A stretch of 46,082 bases of DNA from Actinokineospora pegani (GTDB lineage: Bacteria; Actinomycetota; Actinomycetes; Mycobacteriales; Pseudonocardiaceae). Below the pieces are notes generated by a model, which worked only from the letters and a program-made list of their open reading frames with translations, ran no database searches and had not been told where the DNA came from. The stretch spans positions 1 to 46,082 of the forward strand of contig NZ_WHOL01000082.1 of assembly GCF_009745975.1 (NCBI RefSeq), written 5' to 3'. The position numbers and the translations under genes were made by a program. Below are positions 1-6,854 of this stretch, piece by piece. Each line of letters starts with the position of its first letter. Within the stretch, counting starts at the first letter, position 1.

Positions 1-30
1 CCTAGATGAGTGATTCCGTGAAGGTGGTGT
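1..30 (+). repeat. left terminal inverted repeat of the IS
   Basis: Begins CCTAGATGAGTGATTCCGTG. It pairs with 970-999 on the opposite strand over 30 bases with one mismatch, at base 24 (G here, T in the right end). Confidence 0.92.
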
Positions 31-79
31 GAGGCGGGTCGGTGTCACCGCGTGGGAGGAGGGTGTTCAAGATCAATGT

Positions 80-970
80 GTGACGAAAGAACTGAACACC
101 CTCCTGACCGCACTCTACGTGCTCATCGATGACCATGTCGTGCCGCCCCGCACCGGGCGTGGCCGCCGACCAGTGTTGACCGACAGTGAGCTGATCACCC
201 TGGCCGTGGCCCAGGTGCTGCAACGTCACCACAGTGAACGCCGCTGGATCCGCCACATCCGGACCAACCCCGCATGGCGGGAGATGTTCCCCGCGATGCT
301 CACCCAGTCCGGCTACCACAAACGCCTGAAAACAGCGCAACCATTGCTGTGCAAGGCGATCATGACCCTGGCCGCGTGCTGCCCGTCGTGGTTCGACGAC
401 CTGTGGATCACCGACGCCACCCCCGTGCCCTGCGGCATGTCCCGGGAAACGGTGAAACGCTCCGACCTGGCCGGACACGCCGGCTACGGCTACTGCGCGT
501 CACACTCCCGGTGGTACTGGGGCCTCAAGCTCTACCTCGTCTGCGCCGGCGACGGGATGCCGATCATGTGGTGCCTGGCCACCCCGAAACTCGGCGAACG
601 CGAAGTCCTCGCCGCCCTGCTCGAACGCGACCACCACCTCATCCGCGAAGGCCAAATCCTGCTGGCGGACAAAGGATTCGCCGGGAAAGCCTTCAAGAAC
701 CCGACCGAAGCCATGGGGCTTGACCTGCTGCGCCCCGACCGCAAGGACGAGACCTACCGCAACGGCAACCTCGGCGGCATCCGCCAACGCATCGAATCGG
801 TCAACCAGACCCTCAAAGGCCAACTCGACCTCGAAGCACACGGCGGACGCACCCCCGCAGGGGTGTTCACCCGCATCGCCCAACGCCTGCTCGCCATGGC
901 CACCGCCATCTGGCACAACTGGAACACCGGCCTGACCAGCAAACGATCACTGACCACCTACGACCACTAA
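80..970 (+). CDS. IS982-family DDE transposase
   Basis: Cuts and joins the IS ends. The 296-residue protein starting at GTG 80 (VTKELNTLLTALYV) matches the usual start of actinobacterial IS982 transposases; the frame is open back to GTG 29, but that would begin inside the inverted repeat. The likely catalytic triad is D112 (WITDATPVP), D197 (LLADKGF) and E239 (RQRIESVNQTLKG), and the spacing fits the family. The C-terminal YRNGNLGGIRQRIES segment is typical. The frame is intact, so the element may still be active. An SD-like GGAGGAGG at 56-63 is rather far from the start, so the start is uncertain. Confidence 0.88.
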   Translation: MTKELNTLLTALYVLIDDHVVPPRTGRGRRPVLTDSELITLAVAQVLQRHHSERRWIRHIRTNPAWREMFPAMLTQSGYHKRLKTAQPLLCKAIMTLAACCPSWFDDLWITDATPVPCGMSRETVKRSDLAGHAGYGYCASHSRWYWGLKLYLVCAGDGMPIMWCLATPKLGEREVLAALLERDHHLIREGQILLADKGFAGKAFKNPTEAMGLDLLRPDRKDETYRNGNLGGIRQRIESVNQTLKGQLDLEAHGGRTPAGVFTRIAQRLLAMATAIWHNWNTGLTSKRSLTTYDH

Positions 971-1000
971 CACCAACTTCACGGAATCACTCATCTAGGT
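970..1000 (-). repeat. right terminal inverted repeat of the IS
   Basis: Reverse complement of the left end with one mismatch. It overlaps the last base of the transposase stop codon, and it supplies the stop codon (987-989, minus strand) that now ends the truncated acetyltransferase frame. Confidence 0.92.
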
Positions 1001-1466
1001 CTGCCTCGGTGCCTGGTCGGACCTCGATGTTCGAGCGGGGGGTGGTGGCGAGAGCGGCCAGGGGGATGACGGCTTCCTCGCGGATGCCCGCGCGCTCCCA
1101 GCCGCGCTTGCGGTAGGGGGCGGTGACGTACGGGTAGAGCGCGGAGATGGACACGCCCTGCTCGCGCATGGCGATCAGGGAGGCGTCGAGCATCGCGCCC
1201 GCCGCCCCGCGCCCACGGGCGTGCGGGGCCACGGCGACGCTGGCGATGCCGCCCATCGGGACCGCGTTGCCGCCGAAGAACTGCCGGTAGTGCCAGGTGT
1301 TGGTGAAGCCGACGAGCGCGCCGTCCAGCTCGGCCACCACCGCCGAGAAGCCCTCCAGGTCGTCGGCCCAGGACGTGTCGACCTCGCGGGGGCCGCCGAA
1401 GGCCAGCCGCCGCAGCCGGTAGGCGTCGGCGGCGTCCTCGGTGCGGAAGGGGCGGACGGTCACCAC
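987..1466 (-). pseudogene. Eis-like GNAT acetyltransferase, truncated by the IS
   Basis: N-terminal part of an Eis-type N-acetyltransferase. The acetyl-CoA-binding segment GGIASVAVAPHARGRGAAG and the following ISALYPYVTAPYRKRGWE are characteristic of Eis proteins, which acetylate lysines or aminoglycosides and are about 400 residues long. Only about 155 native residues remain; the reading frame runs into the IS at about 1001 and stops at 987. The middle and C-terminal regions, including the C-terminal carboxylate that acts in Eis catalysis, are missing here. GTG 1466 is the likely start and overlaps the end of the upstream dehydrogenase gene by 7 nt, so the two were probably cotranscribed. 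Function is almost certainly lost. Confidence 0.82.
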
Positions 1467-2320
1467 GTGAAGAACCCTTGACCGCTCTTGCGGCCCAGTT
1501 CGCCCTTCGCGACCTTGTCGCGCAGCAGTCGCGGCGGGGTGAAGCGGTCGCCGAGCTCGCGCGTCAGGTGTTCGGCGATCGACAGCCGCACGTCCAGGCC
1601 GACCAGGTCGGTCAGCCGCAGCGGGCCCATCGGCCAGCCGTAGCCCAGCCGCATCCCGGTGTCGATGTGCTCCGGCGACGCCACGCCCTCCTCGACCATG
1701 CGGATGGCCTCGAGCCCGACCGCGACGCCGAGGCGGCTGGTGGCGAAGCCGGGGGAGTCGCGCACCTCGATGACGGTCTTGCCCAGCGCCTCGGCCCAGC
1801 CGCGCACCCGCGCGAGCCGTTCGGCGGGCAGCCCGGCGTGGTGCACCAGCTCGACGAGCGCCTGCACCGGCACGGGGTTGAAGAAGTGCATGCCGAGCAC
1901 GCGCTCGCCGGGCAGCCCCCCGGCCAGCGCGGTGATCGACAGCGACGAGGTGTTCGACGCCAGCACCGCGTCCGGGCACGCCTTCGCGACCTCGCCCAGC
2001 ACCCGCTGCTTGAGCGCGATGTCCTCGGGCACGGCCTCGATGACCAGGCCCGTGTCGGCGGGCAGGTCCGCCAGGTCCACGACGGTGGTGAGCCTGCCGA
2101 GCAGGTCGGCCGCGGTGGCGCCCTCGGGCAGCTTGCCCCGGTCCTGCGCCTTGCCGACGCTGGCCGCGACCGCCGCGCGCCCGGTCTCGGCCCGCGCCGC
2201 GTCCGCCTCGGCCAGCACCACCGCGCTGCCCGCGGCGAGGAAGACGTGCGCGATGCCCGCGCCCATCGTGCCCCCGCCGATCACCGCGACCCGCGGTGGA
2301 ACCGCCAGCTCGTCACTCAC
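1460..2320 (-). CDS. 3-hydroxyacyl-CoA dehydrogenase (3-hydroxybutyryl-CoA type)
   Basis: NAD(P)-dependent oxidation of 3-hydroxyacyl-CoA to 3-ketoacyl-CoA, or the reverse, in the cytoplasm. The 286-residue length equals the single-domain HbdA/PaaH/FadB2 family. An N-terminal Rossmann fold carries VAVIGGGTMGAGIAHVF (about residues 11-27). SNTSSLSI and GMHFFNPVPVQALVE are the family's serine/asparagine and catalytic histidine regions, and the C-terminal helical domain contains DSPGFATSRLG and GYGWPMGPLRLTDLVGLDV. ATG 2320 gives a normal N-terminus. The truncated acetyltransferase gene follows with a 7-nt overlap. Butyrate metabolism and beta-oxidation are both possible; context does not decide. 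Confidence 0.9.
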   Translation of the reverse strand: MSDELAVPPRVAVIGGGTMGAGIAHVFLAAGSAVVLAEADAARAETGRAAVAASVGKAQDRGKLPEGATAADLLGRLTTVVDLADLPADTGLVIEAVPEDIALKQRVLGEVAKACPDAVLASNTSSLSITALAGGLPGERVLGMHFFNPVPVQALVELVHHAGLPAERLARVRGWAEALGKTVIEVRDSPGFATSRLGVAVGLEAIRMVEEGVASPEHIDTGMRLGYGWPMGPLRLTDLVGLDVRLSIAEHLTRELGDRFTPPRLLRDKVAKGELGRKSGQGFFTW

Positions 2321-2394
2321 CGCTGAGTCCTCCTCCGTTGGCTGCGCACCTTCTTAGCAGCAGCCGCGCCGGGAGGCCGTGTGAGTATTGCGGC

Positions 2395-3060
2395 ATGCGG
2401 ATCATCCTGCTGCGCCACGGCGAGAGCCTGGGCAACGTCGACGAGCTCGCCTACTGCCGAACCCCCGACCACGCCCTGCCGCTGACGCCGCTGGGCGAGG
2501 AGCAGGCCGTCGCCGCGGGCGAGGTGGTGCGCGGGCTGCTCGGGTCGGAGCCGGTGGCCGCGTACGTCAGCCCGTACCGCAGGGCCGTGCGCACCTTCGA
2601 GCTGCTCGGGCTGGACTCGGTCACCCGGTACGTGCCCGAGCCGCGGGTGCGCGAGCAGGACTGGGGCAACCTGCAGGACCCGACCGAGCAGGCGGAGCAG
2701 AAGAAGCTGCGCCACGAGTACGGGCACTTCTTCTACCGGCTGCCGCACGGCGAGTCCGGCGCGGACGTCGACGACCGGGTGGCCAGCTTCCTGGCCGAGC
2801 TGCGGGACCGGGTGGCCCGCGAACCGGGCCACCCGGACACCGTGCTGATCGTCTCGCACGGGCTGACCACCCGGCTGCTGTGCCGCCGGGCCTTCTCCTG
2901 GTCGATCGACCTGTTCGAGTCGCTGTCGAACCCGGTGCACTGCGACATCCGGGTCCTCACCGCCACCGGCGACCAGTGGTCGCTCGACAGGCCGTTCGAG
3001 CAGTGGCGCGCCTCGCCCGACGGGACGACCCAGGCGCGACCGCGGGACCGTCAGAGGTAG
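2395..3060 (+). CDS. histidine phosphatase family protein (phosphoglycerate-mutase-like)
   Basis: A 221-residue cytosolic phosphatase of the branch-1 histidine phosphatase superfamily. The N-terminal RHGES (about residues 7-11) holds the phospho-accepting histidine, and the second catalytic histidine is in [13 protein letters not shown]. The substrate is unknown. ATG 2395 places the RHG motif at the usual distance from the N-terminus; the open frame extends further upstream but without homology. The gene is divergent from the dehydrogenase and convergent with rpmF, whose end it overlaps by 10 bases. Confidence 0.85.
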   Translation: MRIILLRHGESLGNVDELAYCRTPDHALPLTPLGEEQAVAAGEVVRGLLGSEPVAAYVSPYRRAVRTFELLGLDSVTRYVPEPRVREQDWGNLQDPTEQAEQKKLRHEYGHFFYRLPHGESGADVDDRVASFLAELRDRVAREPGHPDTVLIVSHGLTTRLLCRRAFSWSIDLFESLSNPVHCDIRVLTATGDQWSLDRPFEQWRASPDGTTQARPRDRQR

Positions 3061-3212
3061 CCGCGCTTGTAGGCCGCCACCAGCCGCCGGGGCACCATGA
3101 GCTGCTTGCCCTCGACCGTCCGCACCGGGACCAGGTCGGGCACGGCGGCCTTCCACTGGGCCCGGCGGCTGCGGGTGTTGGACCGCGAGGTCTTGCGCTT
3201 GGGGACGGCCAT
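3051..3212 (-). CDS. rpmF: 50S ribosomal protein bL32, cysteine-free paralog
   Basis: A 53-residue bL32 beginning [17 protein letters not shown], which is diagnostic. It has no cysteine and therefore lacks the zinc ribbon of the zinc-containing form. ATG 3212 overlaps the rpmE2 stop as TGATG, so the two genes are translationally coupled. Together with the divergent arm it forms a set of zinc-free ribosomal protein replacements, expected to be made under zinc limitation. Its end overlaps the convergent phosphatase gene by 10 bases. Confidence 0.93.
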   Translation of the reverse strand: MAVPKRKTSRSNTRSRRAQWKAAVPDLVPVRTVEGKQLMVPRRLVAAYKRGYL

Positions 3213-3460
3213 CAGCGCTTCCTCCCGTACCGCTGGTAGAACCGCTCGACCCGGCCCGCGGTGTCCATGACCCGCTGGTTGCCGGTCCAGAACGGGTGCG
3301 AGTCCGACGTCACGTCGACCACGATCAGCGGGTAGGCGTTGCCGTCCTCCCACTGCACGGTCCGCTCGGAGTTCGCCGTCGAGCGGGTGAGGAACTGCTT
3401 GCCCGTCGACTGGTCCTGGAAGACCACGGGGCGGTAGTCGGGGTGGATTCCTGGTTTCAC
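3212..3460 (-). CDS. rpmE2: 50S ribosomal protein bL31, type B (zinc-independent)
   Basis: An 82-residue type B bL31 starting [16 protein letters not shown] and ending near [13 protein letters not shown]. No cysteines, unlike type A bL31, which binds zinc. GTG 3460 is preferred over upstream in-frame starts: it matches the family N-terminus and has GGGAG about 5 nt upstream. It is the first gene of the leftward operon with rpmF. An imperfect Zur-like box lies 46-60 bases upstream of the start. In other actinobacteria, type B bL31 replaces the zinc form when Zur loses zinc. Confidence 0.93.
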   Translation of the reverse strand: MKPGIHPDYRPVVFQDQSTGKQFLTRSTANSERTVQWEDGNAYPLIVVDVTSDSHPFWTGNQRVMDTAGRVERFYQRYGRKR

Positions 3461-3505
3461 ATCTGCTCCCGGTCTGGTCGTCGGTGGCTCGTACGTCACC
3501 TGTAA

Positions 3506-3520
3506 CGACAACCATTGCCA
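3506..3520 (-). promoter_or_regulatory. candidate Zur box for rpmE2-rpmF
   Basis: On the minus strand it reads TGGCAATGGTTGTCG, about 10 of 15 positions matching the Zur consensus TGAAAATGATTTTCA as I recall it. It sits between the divergent arms on the rpmE2 side. Weaker than the second box. Confidence 0.5.
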
Positions 3521-3559
3521 ATTTCTTCCCGCCGAGGCTACCCTCCTGTCGACCGTTGT

Positions 3560-3574
3560 TGAAAACGATTACCA
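3560..3574 (+). promoter_or_regulatory. candidate Zur box for the rpmB operon
   Basis: TGAAAACGATTACCA, about 12 of 15 positions matching TGAAAATGATTTTCA. It ends 16 bases before the rpmB start, overlapping where an initiating polymerase would sit, as expected for a zinc-dependent repressor. The local AT-richness contrasts with the surroundings. Confidence 0.7.
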
Positions 3575-3590
3575 CTGTCAAGGAGGTCAC

Positions 3591-3827
3591 ATGTCGGCGA
3601 TCTGCCAGGTCACCGGCCGGACTCCCGGCTTCGGCAACCGGGTATCGCACTCGAACCGGCGCACCAAGCGGCGGTTCGACCCGAACATCCAGAGCCGCCG
3701 CTACTGGCTGGCCTCGGAGCGGCGGTGGATCACCCTGCGGGTGTCCACCAAGGGCATCAAGGCCATCGACAAGAACGGCGTCGAGTCCGTCGTGGCGCGG
3801 CTGCGCAGGCAGGGGGTGCGGCTCTGA
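3591..3827 (+). CDS. rpmB: 50S ribosomal protein bL28, zinc-free paralog
   Basis: A 78-residue bL28: [29 protein letters not shown] is the family N-terminus and [15 protein letters not shown] is conserved. It keeps a single Cys5 and lacks the CxxC pairs of the zinc-binding form. AAGGAGG at 3580-3586 gives strong initiation at ATG 3591. First gene of the rightward operon; its stop overlaps the rpmG start (TGATG). Confidence 0.94.
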   Translation: MSAICQVTGRTPGFGNRVSHSNRRTKRRFDPNIQSRRYWLASERRWITLRVSTKGIKAIDKNGVESVVARLRRQGVRL

Positions 3828-3991
3828 TGGCCCGCAACGACATCCGCCCGATCGTCAAGCTGCGCTCCACCGCGGGCACCGGCTTCACCTACGTCACCCG
3901 CAAGAACCGGCGCAACGACCCCGACCGCTTGGTGCTGCGCAAGTTCGACCCGGTGGCGCGCGAGCACGTCGACTTCCGCGAGGAGCGCTGA
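3827..3991 (+). CDS. rpmG: 50S ribosomal protein bL33, zinc-free paralog
   Basis: A 54-residue bL33 ([33 protein letters not shown] is spread over residues 2-33). No cysteines, so no zinc ribbon. Coupled to the genes on both sides by one-base start/stop overlaps at 3827 and 3991. Confidence 0.94.
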   Translation: MARNDIRPIVKLRSTAGTGFTYVTRKNRRNDPDRLVLRKFDPVAREHVDFREER

Positions 3992-4296
3992 TGGCCAAGA
4001 AGTCCAAGATCGCCGCCAACGAGCGCAGGAAGGTCGTCGTCGCCCGGCACGCCGAGCGCCGCGCCGAGCTCAAGGAGCTGATCCGCAAGCCGTCCACCCC
4101 GGACGACCAGCGCGAGGCCGCCGTGCGCGAGCTGCGGCGGATGCCCCGCGACGCCAGTGCGACCCGGGTGCGCAACCGCGACGTCGTCGACGGCCGCCCG
4201 CGCGCCTACTACCGGGCGTTCGGGCTCTCCAGGGTGCGGCTGCGCGAGATGGCCCACCGCGGCGAGCTGCCCGGCGTGTCGAAGTCGAGCTGGTGA
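3991..4296 (+). CDS. rpsN: 30S ribosomal protein uS14, zinc-free paralog
   Basis: A 101-residue uS14 of the long, cysteine-free type. [28 protein letters not shown] and the C-terminal [26 protein letters not shown] are diagnostic; the short zinc type (about 61 residues, two CxxC) is what the main ribosomal operon usually carries in actinobacteria. It overlaps rpmG by one base and rpsR by four. Confidence 0.94.
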   Translation: MAKKSKIAANERRKVVVARHAERRAELKELIRKPSTPDDQREAAVRELRRMPRDASATRVRNRDVVDGRPRAYYRAFGLSRVRLREMAHRGELPGVSKSSW

Positions 4297-4541
4297 CCGC
4301 CGTGCCCAACCCCTCCGCGAGGCGGCTGCCCGGCAAGCGCAAGCGCAACCCGCTCAAGCTGGGCGAGGTCGTCGACTACAAGGACGTCGAGCGGCTGCGC
4401 ACCTTCATCTCCGACCGGGGCAAGATCCGCGCCCGCCGGGTCACCGGGCTCTCCCCGCGCCAGCAGCGCCAGGTGGCCACCGCCATCCGCAACGCGCGGG
4501 AGATGGCCCTGCTGCCGTACCCGCGTCCCGGCCGGACGTGA
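4293..4541 (+). CDS. rpsR: 30S ribosomal protein bS18, zinc-free paralog
   Basis: An 82-residue bS18: [49 protein letters not shown] is contained in the C-terminal half and is clearly bS18. No cysteines. GTG 4293 overlaps the uS14 stop as GTGA. Last gene of the operon, followed within 8 bases by a strong hairpin. Confidence 0.93.
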   Translation: MTAVPNPSARRLPGKRKRNPLKLGEVVDYKDVERLRTFISDRGKIRARRVTGLSPRQQRQVATAIRNAREMALLPYPRPGRT

Positions 4542-4548
4542 ACGCCGC

Positions 4549-4580
4549 GCTCGGGCGGGACGCCCTTCTCCCGCCCGAGC
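4549..4580 (+). terminator. hairpin terminator after the zinc-free ribosomal operon
   Basis: A perfect 12-bp stem (GCTCGGGCGGGA with TCCCGCCCGAGC) around an 8-nt loop, beginning 8 bases after the rpsR stop. No U-tract follows, as is common in high-GC actinobacteria. Confidence 0.75.
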
Positions 4581-4673
4581 AGGCGGAAGGCACTACTCCG
4601 AACGGGTCACGACGGTACGGCCTTGTAGCCTGCGCGCGACTGTGTTGCATAGCACGAACCGGCCTCGTGGGCG

Positions 4674-6233
4674 GTGTTCGGGGCGGTGGGGCGGACGGTG
4701 TTGGATCGGGGCGGTTGGGCGCGCGACGGCGCGGGGCGGCGTGGCGTCGGGCCAGGTGGGACTGGTCCCGCGCCGGACGAGGACGCCGCGGCCGAGGCGC
4801 TGCGGGTCGACCGCGAGGTGCGGATGCTCATCGACGCGGGCCGCACCGAGGCCGCCAACGCCCTGTTCGACCAGCTCGTGTCCAAGGTCCCGCCCAATCT
4901 CGCCCCCTGGACCAGGGCCGCGGTGCTCACCCGGCGCGCGGTCGCGGCGTGGCGGCTGCGGCGCATCCCGCTGGCGCTGGAACTGGCCGCCGAGGGCTGG
5001 AGCGACATCGACGTCGAGCACCCGCGCGGGTCGTTCGCCGCGGACACCCTGGGCAGGCTCGGCTACCTGCTCGAGGGCATCGGCCACCGGCGCGCCTCGC
5101 TGGAGATCACCCGGCTCGCGGTCGCGGTGGCCCGCTCCGGCGACGACGTCGAGGTGCTCGCGCACGCCCTGCAGAACCTGGGCGGCACGCTGAACTTCCG
5201 CGCCTGCGACCTGCCCGCCGACGACGCCGAGGTGGTGTTCCGCGAGGCGCGCGAACTGCTCACCGAGGGCTTGGCGCTGGCCCCCGACGAGCGCATCCAC
5301 CTGGCGCTGACCGCCGCCCTCGGCGCCTCGCTGGCAGGCCTCGACGACCTGGCGCAGGCTGAGCGCACCGCCCGGCGCACCCTGGAGGTGGGCGGTGCGG
5401 AGGACAACCGGTGGGCCATGTCGGTGGCGCACTGGGTGCTCGCCACCGTCCGCCGCAAGCAGGGCCTGCTCGCCCAGGCCGTCGAGTTCGGCCGGGCCGC
5501 GGTGGACGACGCCGAGGCGGTCCAGGACCCGTCGCTGGTGCAGCGCTACTCCCAGGACCTCGCCGACACCTGCCACGCCCACGGCGACACCGAGGGCGAG
5601 GCCGACGCGCTGCGCCGCAACATCGGCGCCCGCCGCACCGCCCAGGAGACCCTGCAGGAGGGCCTGGCCCAGGCCCTCGACCAGCGACGGCTGGCCATCC
5701 GCGCCCAGCGGCTGGCCACCGCGGCCCAGGAGGCGGCCGAGCGCGACCCGCTCACCGGCCTGGCCAACCGCCTCGGCCTGGAACGCGCCGCGCCGCACAT
5801 GCTCAACCACGCCAAGTCCGCCGCACGCACCCCCTGGCTCATCCTCATCGACGTCGACTGGTTCAAGGCCGTCAACGACGCCGCGGGCCACGCCGCCGGG
5901 GACGCCGCCCTCCGCGAGATCGCCACCGTCCTGCGCGCCGAGTGCCGCGTCGGCGACCTCATCGCCCGGTGGGCAGGCGACGAGTTCGTCGTCCTGCTGA
6001 CCCACCCGACCCAGGAGGACCTGGTCATCGGCCCCACGGTCGCCGAACGCATCCGCGCCGCAGTGGACTCGCACGACTGGACCTCGGTGCTCGGCGCGGT
6101 CCAGCACCCCACGGTCAGCGTCGGCGTCGCGACCGGGCGGCTGGCCTTCGAGCGCCTGTTCGCGAGCGCTGACCACGCCCTGTACGAGGCCAAGCGCAAG
6201 GGGCGCAACCGGGTTGAGCACTACGGGGCCTGA
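4674..6233 (+). CDS. TPR-repeat diguanylate cyclase (GGDEF) protein
   Basis: Predicted to make cyclic di-GMP from two GTP. Residues about 45-340 form a helical TPR-like array with no membrane segment, so a soluble sensor; a helical linker at about 320-355 leads into a GGDEF domain at 356-518. RDPLTGLANR (358-367) is the usual start of the domain, DVDWFKAVND (393-402) the metal site, and the active-site motif is AGDEF (434-438), a variant seen in active enzymes. RVGD (425-428), five residues before it, matches the RxxD inhibitory site, so product feedback is likely. No EAL domain. The first 35 residues are low-complexity and GTG 4674 is uncertain; a later start near ATG 4824 is possible. Monocistronic by spacing. 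Confidence 0.85.
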   Translation: MFGAVGRTVLDRGGWARDGAGRRGVGPGGTGPAPDEDAAAEALRVDREVRMLIDAGRTEAANALFDQLVSKVPPNLAPWTRAAVLTRRAVAAWRLRRIPLALELAAEGWSDIDVEHPRGSFAADTLGRLGYLLEGIGHRRASLEITRLAVAVARSGDDVEVLAHALQNLGGTLNFRACDLPADDAEVVFREARELLTEGLALAPDERIHLALTAALGASLAGLDDLAQAERTARRTLEVGGAEDNRWAMSVAHWVLATVRRKQGLLAQAVEFGRAAVDDAEAVQDPSLVQRYSQDLADTCHAHGDTEGEADALRRNIGARRTAQETLQEGLAQALDQRRLAIRAQRLATAAQEAAERDPLTGLANRLGLERAAPHMLNHAKSAARTPWLILIDVDWFKAVNDAAGHAAGDAALREIATVLRAECRVGDLIARWAGDEFVVLLTHPTQEDLVIGPTVAERIRAAVDSHDWTSVLGAVQHPTVSVGVATGRLAFERLFASADHALYEAKRKGRNRVEHYGA

Positions 6234-6443
6234 CGGGCCGCTGCGGGCTGGGGATCGCCGCGGAGTTGTCCACAGGCATGATCGACTTCGGGGTCAAGAC
6301 GGGGTTTCGCCGGTAGGATGGGCTGAGGGGCCGCCCCCAGTGGAGTGGTGGGGTTTGGTGTCGCGCGGGGTGCTGCGGCGTGGGGGTGCTCTGGCGTTGG
6401 GGTGGGCAGGCTGGGATTGGTGGCGCGGGGCGGTGATCGCGCG
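6234..6443. other. convergent intergenic region with a DnaA-box-like motif
   Basis: 210 bases between the GGDEF gene and a convergent membrane gene. It holds TTGTCCACA at 6266-6274 and a CGCCGGTAG segment at 6309-6317 whose complement resembles part of the repeat at 43002-43024. A TAGGAT box at 6314-6319 has no start codon at leaderless distance. G/T-rich DNA follows; no gene was recognised. Confidence 0.5.
6266..6274 (+). other. DnaA-box-like motif TTGTCCACA
   Basis: Exact match to the actinobacterial DnaA box, within the 12-mer GTTGTCCACAGG that recurs exactly at 43047-43058 and 45912-45923. Confidence 0.5.
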
Positions 6444-6854
6444 TTACGGGGTTGGGCGGCGTTTGCTGGTGATCAGGCCTGTTGTGGCGGCGACCAGCCA
6501 GACCACGCCGAGGGCGATGAGCAGGCCGGTGGCGTAGTCGCGGTCGTGCAGGCCCGGGTTGGTGGGTACCCCGAAGGGGTGCCACAGCAGGGGGATCGCG
6601 AGCAGGACCAGTACCGCTGTCGCCGCGGCCGCGGCTTTGACCGCTGTGTGCCAGGCCGGTGGCAGCACGCGGGTCAGGAGCAGGGCGGTTCCGCCGACGA
6701 TGGGGGCGACCACGGCGTCGTGCAGGACCGGGCCGCCGACGAAGATGGCCAGGCTTTGCCAGGTGTCGCGCCAGGAGGCGGTGGCGAAGTCGACGGCCAG
6801 CCAGCTGCCCCAGGCCAGGGCGGCCAGGCCGAGTGCGAACAGGGCGGCCCTCAT
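6444..6854 (-). CDS. small four-helix membrane protein, partner of the molybdoenzyme
   Basis: 136 residues with about four hydrophobic segments (roughly 5-22, 37-60, 70-92, 108-128) and a basic C-terminus (TSKRRPTP). I do not recognise a named family. ATG 6854 overlaps the stop of the molybdopterin enzyme gene by 4 nt (ATGA), and it is the last gene of a four-gene leftward unit, so it is likely an accessory or electron-transfer partner in the membrane. Histidines at HDAVV, LLWHPF and LHDRD could be heme ligands, but this is speculation. Confidence 0.7.
   Translation of the reverse strand: MRAALFALGLAALAWGSWLAVDFATASWRDTWQSLAIFVGGPVLHDAVVAPIVGGTALLLTRVLPPAWHTAVKAAAAATAVLVLLAIPLLWHPFGVPTNPGLHDRDYATGLLIALGVVWLVAATTGLITSKRRPTP

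Larger units (their letters stand above)
1..1000 (+). mobile_element. IS982-family insertion sequence
   Basis: A compact element of about 1 kb with one transposase gene between near-perfect terminal inverted repeats. The right end reads CTAGGT at 995-1000, so the full left end is probably ACCTAG and the window starts one base inside the element. The insertion lies within an Eis-like acetyltransferase gene. The target duplication cannot be seen because the left flank is missing. A window edge exactly at an IS end suggests an assembly break in a multicopy repeat (inference). Confidence 0.9.

Noticed and set aside
4593-6221. 542-residue antisense frame opposite the GGDEF gene
   Set aside because: A shadow caused by high GC at third positions; the plus strand encodes clear TPR and GGDEF motifs and the antisense shows no domain.
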